DNA of 64,000 nucleotides from Alentia gelatinosa (lineage: Eukaryota > Annelida > Polychaeta > Phyllodocida > Polynoidae): NCBI GenBank assembly GCA_950022655.1, contig OX465589.1, positions 24,419,626-24,483,625 on the forward strand, given 5' to 3'. The first letter of the stretch is position 1. Each line of letters starts with the position of its first letter. Below are positions 18,501 to 33,269 of this stretch, piece after piece. The translations under genes were made by a program, and so were the position numbers. The notes under the pieces are model-generated. The model was not told where the DNA came from, ran no database searches, and worked only from the letters and a program-made list of their open reading frames with translations.

Positions 18501-21500
18501 TGGAAGTGTTACCCAAATGATATGAGGGTAGTCTATGCCAAGTAGAGACCTGCTAATATGTTGCTGCATATGCAGTGATGGGTGATAGATGGAGAAAATG
18601 TTTTAATATGTCGCAGTTTGAAATATGTATGAAATCCTTTTGGAGCGATATTTTAATTGAAGAATTTGTCTTACCACTTCTTTTAATATTTCTCATGGTG
18701 AATTGGTTTAAACTTTTCCCAGGTGCCCTGTTGACCCTCCTATAAAGTTATGGGTGAAAGATGCAGTGAGTGTCACATACCTTATTTTAAAAGAGTATGT
18801 CAGAAGAAACAAGAATGTCAGACCTGGACGTCCCCCTGCATGGGGGATTTTCCGCACCTCCAGGTCTGGCATGTCCCCTGCAACTATTTTTCTTTGTAAG
18901 ACCAAGTCTAATTAAACAAATTGAAAGGACTAGAGGCCAACCGTATATTAACTACATTCACATAATTACAATGAGGACCTTCAAATGCTATACACACAGT
19001 GGAAAGCTAAGTGTGCATGGAAGTGTTACCCAAATGATATGAGGGTAGTCTATGCCAAGTAGAGACCTGCTAATATGTTGCTGCATATGCAGTAATGGGT
19101 GATAGATGGAGAAAATGTTTTAATATGTCGCAGTTTGAAATATGTATGAAATCCTTTTGGAGCGACATTTTAATTGAAGAATTTGTCTTACCACTTCTTT
19201 TAATATTTCTCATGGTGAATTGGTTTAAACTTTTCCCAGGTGCCCTGTTGACCCTCCTATAAAGTTATGGGTGATAGATGCAGTGAGTGTCACATCCCTT
19301 ATTTTAAAAGAGTATGTCGGAAGAAACAAGAATGTCAGACCTGGACGTCCCCCTGCATTGGGGATTTTCCGCACCTCCAGGTCTGGCATGTCCCCTGCAA
19401 CTATTTTTCTTTGTAAGACCAAGTCTAATTAAACAAATTGGACATTAAGCTACCCAAACAAACTGTGTGGGACCTAAAAGGACTAGAGGCCAACCGTATA
19501 TTAACTACATTCACATAATTACAGTGAGGACTTTCAAATGCTATACACATAGTGGAAAGCTAAGTGTGCATGGAAGTGTTACCCAAATGATATGAGGGTA
19601 GTCTATGCCAAGTAGAGACCTGCTAATATGTTGCTGCATATGCAGTGATGGGTGATAGATGGAGAAAATGTTTTAATATGTCGCAGTTTGAAATATGTAT
19701 GAAATCCTTTTGGAGCGATATTTTAATTGAAGAATTTGTCTTACCACTTCTTTTAATATTTCTCATGGTGAATTGGTTTAAACTTTTCCCAGGTGCCCTG
19801 TTGACCCTCCTATAAAGTTATGGGTGAAAGATGCAGTGAGTGTCACATACCTTATTTTAAAAGAGTATGTCAGAAGAAACAAGAATGTCAGACCTGGACG
19901 TCCCCCTGCATGGGGGATTTTCCGCACCTCCAGGTCTGGCATGTCCCCTGCAACTATTTTTCTTTGTAAGACCAAGTCTAATTAAACAAATTGAAAGGAC
20001 TAGAGGCCAACCGTATATTAACTACATTCACATAATTACAATGAGGACCTTCAAATGCTATACACACAGTGGAAAGCTAAGTGTGCATGGAAGTGTTACC
20101 CAAATGATATGAGGGTAGTCTATGCCAAGTACAGACCTGCCAATATATTGCTGCATATGCACTGATGGGTGATCGATGGAGAAAATGTTTTAATATCTCA
20201 CAGTTTGAAATATGTATGAAATCTTTTTGGAGCGACATTTTAATTGAAGAATTTGTCTTACCACTTCTTTTGATATTTCTCATGGTGAATTGGTTTAAAC
20301 TTTTCCCAGGTGCCCTGTTGACCCTCCTATAAAGTTATGGGTGATAGATGCAGTGAGTGTCACATACCTTATTTTAAAAGAGTATGTCAGAAGAAACAAG
20401 AATGTCAGACCTGGACGTCCCCCTGCATTGGGGATTTTTCGCACCTCCAGGTCTGGCATGTCCCCTGCAACTATTTTCTTTGTAAGACCAAGTCTAATTA
20501 AACAAATTGGACATTAAGCTACCCAAACAAACTGTGTGGGACCTAAAAGGACTAGAGGCCAACCGTATATTAACTACATTCACATAATTACAGTGAGGAC
20601 TTTCAAATGCTATACACATAGTGGAAAGCTAAGTGTGCATGGAAGTGTTACCCAAATGATATGAGGGTAGTCTATGCCAAGTAGAGACCTGCTAATATGT
20701 TGCTGCATATGCAGTGATGGGTGATCGATGGAGAAAATGTTTTAATATGTCGCAGTTTGAAATATGTATGAAATCCTTTTGGAGCGATATTTTAATTGAA
20801 GAATTTGTCTTACCACTTCTTTTAATATTTCTCATGGTGAATTGGTTTAAACTTTTCCCAGGTGCCCTGTTGACCCTCCTATAAAGTTATGGGTGAAAGA
20901 TGCAGTGAGTGTCACATACCTTATTTTAAAAGAGTATGTCAGAAGAAACAAGAATGTCAGACCTGGACGTCCCCCTGCATGGGGGATTTTCCGCACCTCC
21001 AGGTCTGGCATGTCCCCTGCAACTATTTTTCTTTGTAAGACCAAGTCTAATTAAACAAATTGAAAGGACTAGAGGCCAACCGTATATTAACTACATTCAC
21101 ATAATTACAATGAGGACCTTCAAATGCTATACACACAGTGGAAAGCTAAGTGTGCATGGAAGTGTTACCCAAATGATATGAGGGTAGTCTATGCCAAGTA
21201 GAGACCTGCTAATATGTTGCTGCATATGCAGTAATGGGTGATAGATGGAGAAAATGTTTTAATATGTCGCAGTTTGAAATATGTATGAAATCCTTTTGGA
21301 GCGACATTTTAATTGAAGAATTTGTCTTACCACTTCTTTTAATATTTCTCATGGTGAATTGGTTTAAACTTTTCCCAGGTGCCCTGTTGACCCTCCTATA
21401 AAGTTATGGGTGATAGATGCAGTGAGTGTCACATACCTTATTTTAAAAGAGTATGTCAGAAGAAACAAGAATGTCAGACCTGGACGTCCCCCTGCATTGG

Positions 21501-24500
21501 GGATTTTCCGCACCTCCAGGTCTGGCATGTCCCCTGCAACTATTTTTCTTTGTAAGACCAAGTCTAATTAAACAAATTGGACATTAAGCTACCCAAACAA
21601 ACTGTGTGGGACCTAAAAGGACTAGAGGCCAACCGTATATTAACTACATTCACATAATTACAGTGAGGACTTTCAAATGCTATACACATAGTGGAAAGCT
21701 AAGTGTGCATGGAAGTGTTACCCAAATGATATGAGGGTAGTCTATGCCAAGTAGAGACCTGCTAATATGTTGCTGCATATGCAGTGATGGGTGATAGATG
21801 GAGAAAATGTTTTAATATGTCGCAGTTTGAAATATGTATGAAATCCTTTTGGAGCGATATTTTAATTGAAGAATTTGTCTTACCACTTCTTTTAATATTT
21901 CTCATGGTGAATTGGTTTAAACTTTTCCCAGGTGCCCTGTTGACCCTCCTATAAAGTTATGGGTGAAAGATGCAGTGAGTGTCACATACCTTATTTTAAA
22001 AGAGTATGTCAGAAGAAACAAGAATGTCAGACCTGGACGTCCCCCTGCATGGGGGATTTTCCGCACCTCCAGGTCTGGCATGTCCCCTGCAACTATTTTT
22101 CTTTGTAAGACCAAGTCTAATTAAACAAATTGAAAGGACTAGAGGCCAACCGTATATTAACTACATTCACATAATTACAATGAGGACCTTCAAATGCTAT
22201 ACACACAGTGGAAAGCTAAGTGTGCATGGAAGTGTTACCCAAATGATATGAGGGTAGTCTATGCCAAGTAGAGACCTGCTAATATGTTGCTGCATATGCA
22301 GTAATGGGTGATAGATGGAGAAAATGTTTTAATATGTCGCAGTTTGAAATATGTATGAAATCCTTTTGGAGCGACATTTTAATTGAAGAATTTGTCTTAC
22401 CACTTCTTTTAATATTTCTCATGGTGAATTGGTTTAAACTTTTCCCAGGTGCCCTGTTGACCCTCCTATAAAGTTATGGGTGATAGATGCAGTGAGTGTC
22501 ACATCCCTTATTTTAAAAGAGTATGTCGGAAGAAACAAGAATGTCAGACCTGGACGTCCCCCTGCATTGGGGATTTTCCGCACCTCCAGGTCTGGCATGT
22601 CCCCTGCAACTATTTTTCTTTGTAAGACCAAGTCTAATTAAACAAATTGGACATTAAGCTACCCAAACAAACTGTGTGGGACCTAAAAGGACTAGAGGCC
22701 AACCGTATATTAACTACATTCACATAATTACAGTGAGGACTTTCAAATGCTATACACATAGTGGAAAGCTAAGTGTGCATGGAAGTGTTACCCAAATGAT
22801 ATGAGGGTAGTCTATGCCAAGTAGAGACCTGCTAATATGTTGCTGCATATGCAGTGATGGGTGATAGATGGAGAAAATGTTTTAATATGTCGCAGTTTGA
22901 AATATGTATGAAATCCTTTTGGAGCGATATTTTAATTGAAGAATTTGTCTTACCACTTCTTTTAATATTTCTCATGGTGAATTGGTTTAAACTTTTCCCA
23001 GGTGCCCTGTTGACCCTCCTATAAAGTTATGGGTGAAAGATGCAGTGAGTGTCACATACCTTATTTTAAAAGAGTATGTCAGAAGAAACAAGAATGTCAG
23101 ACCTGGACGTCCCCCTGCATGGGGGATTTTCCGCACCTCCAGGTCTGGCATGTCCCCTGCAACTATTTTTCTTTGTAAGACCAAGTCTAATTAAACAAAT
23201 TGAAAGGACTAGAGGCCAACCGTATATTAACTACATTCACATAATTACAATGAGGACCTTCAAATGCTATACACACAGTGGAAAGCTAAGTGTGCATGGA
23301 AGTGTTACCCAAATGATATGAGGGTAGTCTATGCCAAGTAGAGACCTGCTAATATGTTGCTGCATATGCAGTAATGGGTGATAGATGGAGAAAATGTTTT
23401 AATATGTCGCAGTTTGAAATATGTATGAAATCCTTTTGGAGCGACATTTTAATTGAAGAATTTGTCTTACCACTTCTTTTAATATTTCTCATGGTGAATT
23501 GGTTTAAACTTTTCCCAGGTGCCCTGTTGACCCTCCTATAAAGTTATGGGTGATAGATGCAGTGAGTGTCACATCCCTTATTTTAAAAGAGTATGTCGGA
23601 AGAAACAAGAATGTCAGACCTGGACGTCCCCCTGCATTGGGGATTTTCCGCACCTCCAGGTCTGGCATGTCCCCTGCAACTATTTTTCTTTGTAAGACCA
23701 AGTCTAATTAAACAAATTGGACATTAAGCTACCCAAACAAACTGTGTGGGACCTAAAAGGACTAGAGGCCAACCGTATATTAACTACATTCACATAATTA
23801 CAGTGAGGACTTTCAAATGCTATACACATAGTGGAAAGCTAAGTGTGCATGGAAGTGTTACCCAAATGATATGAGGGTAGTCTATGCCAAGTAGAGACCT
23901 GCTAATATGTTGCTGCATATGCAGTGATGGGTGATAGATGGAGAAAATGTTTTAATATGTCGCAGTTTGAAATATGTATGAAATCCTTTTGGAGCGATAT
24001 TTTAATTGAAGAATTTGTCTTACCACTTCTTTTAATATTTCTCATGGTGAATTGGTTTAAACTTTTCCCAGGTGCCCTGTTGACCCTCCTATAAAGTTAT
24101 GGGTGAAAGATGCAGTGAGTGTCACATACCTTATTTTAAAAGAGTATTTCAGAAGAAACAAGAATGTCAGACCTGGACGTCCCCCTGCATGGGGGATTTT
24201 CCGCACCTCCAGGTCTGGCATGTCCCCTGCAACTATTTTTCTTTGTAAGACCAAGTCTAATTAAACAAATTGAAAGGACTAGAGGCCAACCGTATATTAA
24301 CTACATTCACATAATTACAATGAGGACCTTCAAATGCTATACACACAGTGGAAAGCTAAGTGTGCATGGAAGTGTTACCCAAATGATATGAGGGTAGTCT
24401 ATGCCAAGTACAGACCTGCCAATATATTGCTGCATATGCACTGATGGGTGATCGATGGAGAAAATGTTTTAATATCTCACAGTTTGAAATATGTATGAAA

Positions 24501-25608
24501 TCTTTTTGGAGCGACATTTTAATTGAAGAATTTGTCTTACCACTTCTTTTAATATTTCTCATGGTGAATTGGTTTAAACTTTTCCCAGGTGCCCTGTTGA
24601 CCCTCCTATAAAGTTATGGGTGATAGATGCAGTGAGTGTCACATACCTTATTTTAAAAGAGTATGTCAGAAGAAACAAGAATGTCAGACCTGGACGTCCC
24701 CCTGCATTGGGGATTTTTCGCACCTCCAGGTCTGGCATGTCCCCTGCAACTATTTTTCTTTGTAAGACCAAGTCTAATTAAACAAATTGGACATTAAGCT
24801 ACCCAAACAAACTGTGTGGGACCTAAAAGGACTAGAGGCCAACCGTATATTAACTACATTCACATAATTACAGTGAGGACTTTCAAATGCTATACACATA
24901 GTGGAAAGCTAAGTGTGCATGGAAGTGTTACCCAAATGATATGAGGGTAGTCTATGCCAAGTAGAGACCTGCTAATATGTTGCTGCATATGCAGTGATGG
25001 GTGATAGATGGAGAAAATGTTTTAATATGTCGCAGTTTGAAATATGTATGAAATCCTTTTGGAGCGATATTTTAATTGAAGAATTTGTCTTACCACTTCT
25101 TTTAATATTTCTCATGGTGAATTGGTTTAAACTTTTCCCAGGTGCCCTGTTGACCCTCCTATAAAGTTATGGGTGAAAGATGCAGTGAGTGTCACATACC
25201 TTATTTTAAAAGAGTATGTCAGAAGAAACAAGAATGTCAGACCTGGACGTCCCCCTGCATGGGGGATTTTCCGCACCTCCAGGTCTGGCATGTCCCCTGC
25301 AACTATTTTTCTTTGTAAGACCAAGTCTAATTAAACAAATTGAAAGGACTAGAGGCCAACCGTATATTAACTACATTCACATAATTACAATGAGGACCTT
25401 CAAATGCTATACACACAGTGGAAAGCTAAGTGTGCATGGAAGTGTTACCCAAATGATATGAGGGTAGTCTATGCCAAGTAGAGACCTGCTAATATGTTGC
25501 TGCATATGCAGTGATGGGTGATAGATGGAGAAAATGTTTTAATATGTCGCAGTTTTAAATATGTATGAAATCCTTTTGGAGCGATATTTTAATTGAAGAA
25601 TTTGTCTT

Positions 25609-28600
25609 TTTGTTAAGTCATTTTAATGAAACAATTTTACTTTATTGGACGCAACAAGAATTTTATCACTTGGATGGTTGCGACTGCCTGTGGCGAGGTT
25701 GGGGCCACAGGCAATAATGGTTTTAACAATTTATATTGTCGACCAGTCGGCATGGCGACGCTGGTATGAGATGTAGGATGGGCAAGGAGAGACTTCACAT
25801 GCATTATGCTTGAAATGGTTGACCAGATGTTAAAACAAACCCAACAAACAAACTATTTAAACCAGCACTCCATGATGCTAGATCTCACAGGTTCACAGTG
25901 AGAGAGCATCAAACATGGAAGTGCGGAACCAGGTCCTTGATGCTCTTTTGCTGTGAACCTGTGATTTCCAACATAGCGCCTCCTCTTCATTTCCTGTTTA
26001 CAGACTTTAGATAATTGAAAATTGATAGTAATTTTGGGAACTGACAAAAGGCTATGCTCAGACACCACTTAATCATATGACCTGCCACACTCTGCTATTG
26101 CAGCCTACTCTCCTGAAATACTCCGACGGGTCTACCTTTATCTCATGGACTGTGATTTTGTTAAGTCATTTTAATGAAAGAATTTTACTTTCTTGGACGC
26201 AACAAGAATTTTATCACTTGGATGGTTGCGACTGCCTGTGGCGAGGTTGGGGCCACAGGCAATAATGGTTTTAACAATTCATTTATTGTCGACCAGTCGG
26301 CATGGAGACACTGGTATGAGATGTAGGATGGGCAATGAGAGACTTTCACCTGCATTATGCTTGAAATGGTTGACCGGATGTTAAAACAAACCCAACAAAC
26401 AAACTATTTAAACCAGCACTCCATGATGCTAGATCTCACAGGTCCACAGTGAGAGAGCATCAAACATGGATGTGCGGAACCAGGTCCTTGATGCTCTTTT
26501 GCTGTGAACCTGTGATTTCCAACATAGCGCCTCCTCTTCATTTCCTGTTTACAAACTTTAGATAATTGAAATTTGATAGAAATTTTGGGAACTGACAAAA
26601 GGCTATGCTCAGACACCACTTAATCATTTATATGACCTGCCACACTCTGCTATTGCAGCCTACTCTCCTGAAATACTCCGACGGGTCTACCTTTATCTCA
26701 TGGACTGTGATTGTCATACATCAGAGACATGTCATCTTGTCTGAGACTTTATTGTCTAATCTCTCTATCATGGTCACCTCGTATACTTGAACTCACTTTG
26801 GGCTTGTCCCAAGGGTGACCATGATAGAGAGATTTCACTCTGGCATCAGAGTCGTCATTTTGTTAAATCATTTTAATGAAACAATTTTACTTTATTGGAC
26901 GCAACAAGAATTTTATCACTTGGATGGTTGCGACTGCCTGTGGCGAGGTTGGGGCCACAGGCAATAATGGTTTTAACAATTCATTTATTGTCGACCAGTC
27001 GGCATGGAGACACTGGTATGAGATGTAGGATGGGCAATGAGAGACTTTCACATGCATTATGCTTGAAATGGTTGACCGGATGTAAAAACAAACCCAACAA
27101 ACAAACTATTTAAACCAGCACTCCATGATGCTAGATCTCACAGGTCCACAGTGAGAGAGCATCAAACATGGATGTGCGGAACCAGGTCCTTGATGCTCTT
27201 TTGCTGTGAACCTGTGATTTCCAACATAGCGCCTCCTCTTCATTTCCTGTTTACAAACTTTAGATAATTGAAATTTGATAGTAATTTTGGGAACTGACAA
27301 AAGGCTATGCTCAGACACCACTTAATCATTTATATGACCTGCCACACTCTGCTATTGCAGCCTACTCTCCTGAAATACTCCGACGGGTCTACCTTTATCT
27401 CATGGACTGTGATTGTCATACATCAGAGACATGTCATCTTGTCTGAGACTTTATTTTCTAATCATTCTATCATGGTCACCTCGTATACTTGAACTCACTT
27501 TGGGCTTGTCCCAAGGGTGACCATGATAGAGAGATTTCACTCTGGCATCAGAGTCGTCATTTTGTTAAATCATTTTAATGAAACAATTTTACTTTATTGG
27601 ACGCAACAAGAATTTTATCACTTGGATGGTTGCGACTGCCTGTGGCGAGGTTGGGGCCACAGGCAATAATGGTTTTAACAATTTATATTGTCGACCAGTC
27701 GGCATGGCGACACTGGTATGAGATGTAGGATGGGCAAGGAGAGACTTCACATGCATTATGCTTGAAATGGTTGACCAGATGTTAAAACAAACCCAACAAA
27801 CAAACTATTTAAACCAGCACTCCATGATGCTAGATCTCACAGGTTCACAGTGAGAGAGCATCAAACATGGAAGTGCGGAACCAGGTCCTTGATGCTCTTT
27901 TGCTGTGAACCTGTGATTTCCAACATAGCGCCTCCTCTTCATTTCCTGTTTACAGACTTTAGATAATTGAAAATTGATAGTAATTTTGGGAACTGATAAA
28001 AGGCTATGCTCAGACACCACTTAATCATATGACCTGCCACACTCTGCTATTGCAGCTTACTCTCCTGAAATACTCCGACGGGTCTACCTTTATCTCATGG
28101 ACTGTGATTTTGTTAAGTCATTTTAATGAAAGAATTTTACTTTCTTGGACGCAACAAGAATTTTATCACTTGGATGGTTGCGACTGCCTGTGGCGAGGTT
28201 GGGGCCACAGGCAATAATGGTTTTAACAATTCATTTATTGTCGACCAGTCGGCATGGAGACACTGGTATGAGATGTAGGATGGGCAATGAGAGACTTTCA
28301 CCTGCATTATGCTTGAAATGGTTGACCGGATGTTAAAACAAACCCAACAAACAAACTATTTAAACCAGCACTCCATGATGCTAGATCTCACAGGTCCACA
28401 GTGAGAGAGCATCAAACATGGATGTGCGGAACCAGGTCCTTGATGCTCTTTTGCTGTGAACCTGTGATTTCCAACATAGCGCCTCCTCTTCATTTCCTGT
28501 TTACAAACTTTAGATAATTGAAATTTGATAGAAATTTTGGGAACTGACAAAAGGCTATGCTCAGACACCACTTAATCATTTATATGACCTGCCACACTCT

Positions 28601-31056
28601 GCTATTGCAGCCTACTCTCCTGAAATACTCCGACGGGTCTACCTTTATCTCATGGACTGTGATTGTCATACATCAGAGACATGTCATCTTGTCTGAGACT
28701 TTATTGTCTAATCTCTCTATCATGGTCACCTCGTATACTTGAACTCACTTTGGGCTTGTCCCAAGGGTGACCATGATAGAGAGATTTCACTCTGGCATCA
28801 GAGTCGTCATTTTGTTAAATCATTTTAATGAAACAATTTTACTTTATTGGACGCAACAAGAATTTTATCACTTGGATGGTTGCGACTGCCTGTGGCGAGG
28901 TTGGGGCCACAGGCAATAATGGTTTTAACAATTCATTTATTGTCGACCAGTCGGCATGGAGACACTGGTATGAGATGTAGGATGGGCAATGAGAGACTTT
29001 CACATGCATTATGCTTGAAATGGTTGACCGGATGTTAAAACAAACCCAACAAACAAACTATTTAAACCAGCACTCCATGATGCTAGATCTCACAGGTCCA
29101 CAGTGAGAGAGCATCAAACATGGATGTGCGGAACCAGGTCCTTGATGCTCTTTTGCTGTGAACCTGTGATTTCCAACATAGCGCCTCCTCTTCATTTCCT
29201 GTTTACAAACTTTAGATAATTGAAATTTGATAGTAATTTTGGGAACTGACAAAAGGCTATGCTCAGACACCACTTAATCATTTATATGACCTGCCACACT
29301 CTGCTATTGCAGCCTACTCTCCTGAAATACTCCGACGGGTCTACCTTTATCTCATGGACTGTGATTGTCATACATCAGAGACATGTCATCTTGTCTGAGA
29401 CTTTATTGTCTAATCTCTCTATCATGGTCACCTCGTATACTTGAACTCACTTTGGGCTTGTCCCAAGGGTGACCATGATAGAGAGATTTCACTCTGGCAT
29501 CAGAGTCGTCATTTTGTTAAATCATTTTAATGAAACAATTTTACTTTATTGGACGCAACAAGAATTTTATCACTTGGATGGTTGCGACTGCCTGTGGCGA
29601 GGTTGGGGCCACAGGCAATAATGGTTTTAACAATTTATATTGTCGACCAGTCGGCATGGCGACACTGGTATGAGATGTAGGATGGGCAAGGAGAGACTTC
29701 ACATGCATTATGCTTGAAATGGTTGACCAGATGTTAAAACAAACCCAACAAACAAACTATTTAAACCAGCACTCCATGATGCTAGATCTCACAGGTTCAC
29801 AGTGAGAGAGCATCAAACATGGAAGTGCGGAACCAGGTCCTTGATGCTCTTTTGCTGTGAACCTGTGATTTCCAACATAGCGCCTCCTCTTCATTTCCTG
29901 TTTACAGACTTTAGATAATTGAAAATTGATAGTAATTTTGGGAACTGACAAAAGGCTATGCTCAGACACCACTTAATCATATGACCTGCCACACTCTGCT
30001 ATTGCAGCCTACTCTCCTGAAATACTCCGACGGGTCTACCTTTATCTCATGGACTGTGATTTTGTTAAGTCATTTTAATGAAAGAATTTTACTTTATTGG
30101 ACGCAACAAGAATTTTATCACTTGGATGGTTGCGACTGCCTGTGGCGAGGTTGGGGCCACAGGCAATAATGGTTTTAACAATTTATATTGTCGACCAGTC
30201 GGCATGGCGACACTGGTATGAGATGTAGGATGGGCAAGGAGAGACTTCACATGCATTATGCTTGAAATGGTTGACCAGATGTTAAAACAAACCCAACAAA
30301 CAAACTATTTAAACCAGCACTCCATGATGCTAGATCTCACAGGTTCACAGTGAGAGAGCATCAAACATGGAAGTGCGGAACCAGGTCCTTGATGCTCTTT
30401 TGCTGTGAACCTGTGATTTCCAACATAGCGCCTCCTCTTCATTTCCTGTTTACAGACTTTAGATAATTGAAAATTGATAGTAATTTTGGGAACTGACAAA
30501 AGGCTATGCTCAGACACCACTTAATCATATGACCTGCCACACTCTGCTATTGCAGCCTACTCTCCTGAAATACTCCGACGGGTCTACCTTTATCTCATGG
30601 ACTGTGATTTTGTTAAGTCATTTTAATGAAAGAATTTTACTTTCTTGGACGCAACAAGAATTTTATCACTTGGATGGTTGCGACTGCCTGTGGCGAGGTT
30701 GGGGCCACAGGCAATAATGGTTTTAACAATTCATTTATTGTCGACCAGTCGGCATGGAGACACTGGTATGAGATGTAGGATGGGCAATGAGAGACTTTCA
30801 AATGCATTATGCTTGAAATGGTTGACCGGATGTTAAAACAAACCCAACAAACAAACTATTTAAACCAGCACTCCATGATGCTAGATCTCACAGGTCCACA
30901 GTGAGAGAGCATCAAACATGGATGTGCGGAACCAGGTCCTTGATGCTCTTTTGCTGTGAACCTGTGATTTCCAACATAGCGCCTCCTCTTCATTTCCTGT
31001 TTACAAACTTTAGATAATTGAAAATTGATAGTAATTTTGGGAACAAGCTCAGACAC
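25609..31056. repeat. Satellite A array 2
   Basis: Landmarks at 25853, 26404, 27106, 27805, 28356, 29058, 29757, 30305 and 30856 give spacings 551, 702, 699, 551, 702, 699, 548 and 551. The first six monomers form two copies of a short-long-long trimer of 1952 bp. The array begins inside a monomer: C sequence ending AATTTGTCTT joins TTGTTAAGTCATTTTAATG of A. Extra TTAT after AATCAT accounts for the 698 versus 702 lengths. It ends at the same A/B junction as array 1. Confidence 0.95.
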
Positions 31057-32169
31057 AACATCCTCTCCTTAAATTTATCCCATCAATGGGCTACAAAAGA
31101 CAAAAAAATGGACTTGCCTGTTCTTCATATCCGGTTTACCAAATTGTAGATTAATTGAAAACAATTCAATAAATTGGGGCACTGCAACAAGACTATGCTC
31201 AAGGTCTGTCACTCCACCGCCACTGAATCATGTGAAATGCCTCACTCCGCCATTGCGGCCTGCTTTCCTCAAAGTCTCCAGCATGTATACATTTATCTCG
31301 GATTATTTTACCAAGAAAATGTAGTGGCTACTAGCCAAAACTTAAAGAAAGGCAACCTGACACAAACTCAACGGGTTCACCTTACAGGTTCACTGCACTT
31401 TCTAGGGCGCAACATGACAGCTTTTTATCACTTGGATGGTTGCGACTGCCTGTGGCGAGGTTGGAGCCACAGGCAATTTTGGTTTTAATTACACTGAGAT
31501 CTCATTTTAAACCTTTTAAAGGCAACATTTTGTTGGAAGAATAAGCTTTATCGACTTTTTTATGATATCTTGGCGATATCAGTGTTGTTAAAGAACCTTG
31601 AGAAAGTCTGGTAAGGACCCATAAAAGTTGACTGGACGTTAAATCATACCAAACCAACAAACAAACTTTTTGCTGTGAACCTGCAATTTCCAACATAATG
31701 CCTGTTCTTCATTTCCTAATTGAACAAATTGGACATTAAACTACCCAAACAAACTTTGTAGGACAGAAACGAATGGAGACCACCAGTATATTAATGACAT
31801 TAACTTAATTACAATAAGGACTGCCCACTTCTGATTCTGTTAATAGCTCATCTACCAATGTAGTCTACTGCATGTCAGCATAGGTCAGTTCATTCTTGTT
31901 GTAATTATGTGAATGACGTCAGACCTGGACATACCCCTGCACGGGGGATTTTCCGCACGCCCAGGTCTGGCAGGAATCATGTGAAATGCCTCACTCCACC
32001 ATTGCGGCCTGCTCTCCTCAAAGTCTAAGACATGTCAACCTTTATCTCGTATTATTTTACCAAGCCACCCACATCCTCTCCTTAAATATATCCCATCAAT
32101 GGGCTACAAAAGACAAAAAAATGGACTGTGATGATTGTAGGCTTTTACTCTTCTCAGTGTGATCGATAG

Positions 32170-32407
32170 AAGGCTGTTATCAGAGACATTAAACTGTCCT
32201 ACACTGAAGTGAAGAGAGAACATGGCAAGGAGCTGGCCATGTTTTGGCTGCGGAGTCCTACTGGAATCAAAGGAAATGGAGCCGGACGTTAAGCTATCGA
32301 AACAAACAAACATTTTACTCTTGTACTCTCATGACCTGAAACCAACGGCCAAGGAGTACAATTATAAAACTTGGCAGAAAAGAGACGACAAACTCGAGAA
32401 ATTATAG
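32170..32407 (+). pseudogene. RNase H and linker fragments, B copy 2
   Basis: Equivalent of 3537-3774: RNase H piece ending GIKGNGAG and stop, then the YSHDLKP...KTWQKRDD piece ending at 32407. Same breaks as in copy 1, so the damage came before duplication of the composite. Confidence 0.65.
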
Positions 32408-32637
32408 TGGCTACTAGCCAAAACTTTAATAGAAACAACCTGACACAAACTGAACCTGACATGAACAGAACAGGTTCACTGTACAGGTTCACCATACAGG
32501 TTCACCGTACTTTCTAGGGTGCAACATGCTTGAAATAGGTCCCACTCCCCAGCAGTCTGGCAAGGATGCCGGCATTCCAGGAACATTAGTCTTATCGTCA
32601 TATCGCTCCCAGAACATAGATTTTTTATAAGATATAA

Positions 32638-32991
32638 TTGAGAAAAGTTAGATGCCTGGATCAATGGCAGACATGCAACACTCCACTTATTGTAAAACAT
32701 CTCATGGTACATTGTCAGGTCAGTAAAGAGAGCAGGAAGATTTTCCTAAAGAATGTGACAACAATGCGCAGTGTTTTCCCTAAAACTGGCAAGAAAGGAA
32801 GTCTTAACTTCCTCATGGAATGTAAGATTTTCGATAAGATATTGTTGAGAAAAGTCAGATGCCTTGATCAATGGTAGACATGCAACACTCCTCTGAGTGT
32901 TAAACATCTTGTGCTACATTTTCAGGCCACCATAGAGAGCAGGAAGAAATTTCTAAAGAATTTGGCTAGTAGACACTACAATTCCTTGTAG
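32638..32991 (+). pseudogene. Two CCHC C-terminal fragments, B copy 2
   Basis: Equivalent of 4005-4358, with the same replacement of the first cysteine in fragment 1 and the same stop codon and lost last cysteine in fragment 2. Followed by the long inverted repeat at 32974-33281. Confidence 0.65.
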
Positions 32992-33269
32992 TTTGTTGTC
33001 TCTCGCAGTTCCATGGTTTCTGCCAAGTTTTATCAATGTGATCCTTGGCCATTTGTTTCAGGTCTGTATGTGGAACCTTGTGTGCCCAAACTTTTCTGAT
33101 CAGTCCATTTTTGGTTCCTTGAGCTGCAGATCAAGTAGCCTAAACTGGACTTAGCAGAAACGTTGGAGTGAACACGGTCCCTCATACAGACCTGAAACCA
33201 ATGACCAAGGATCATATTATCAAAACTTGTCAAAAACTTTGGAACTGCACCAGTAAAAACAAACTATGA

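Larger units (their letters stand above)
7008..25608. repeat. Satellite C array 1 (about 18.6 kb, dimeric higher-order repeat)
   Basis: Taking TTAAACTTTT as landmark, 33 complete monomers run from 7470 to 25126 with partial ones at both ends. Long monomers are 553 bp, short 517 bp; from about 10.7 kb they mostly alternate, giving a 1070-bp dimer. Exceptions: a 465-bp monomer at 8023-8487; adjacent long monomers at 9558-10664 (the second 554 bp) and at 13322-14427; a 552-bp monomer at 20295. Short monomers lack 36 bp, which removes the retroelement-like tail and the sequence up to CCTA. Monomers differ at few sites, so the array is well homogenised. The recurrent 65-codon minus-strand frame starts with TTG and the 81-codon plus-strand frame exists only because of the 36-bp deletion; neither looks like a gene. 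Confidence 0.97.

Noticed and set aside
7008..25608. CENP-B box in satellite C
   Set aside because: I found no TTCG....A..CGGG in either orientation. A centromeric role is neither supported nor excluded.
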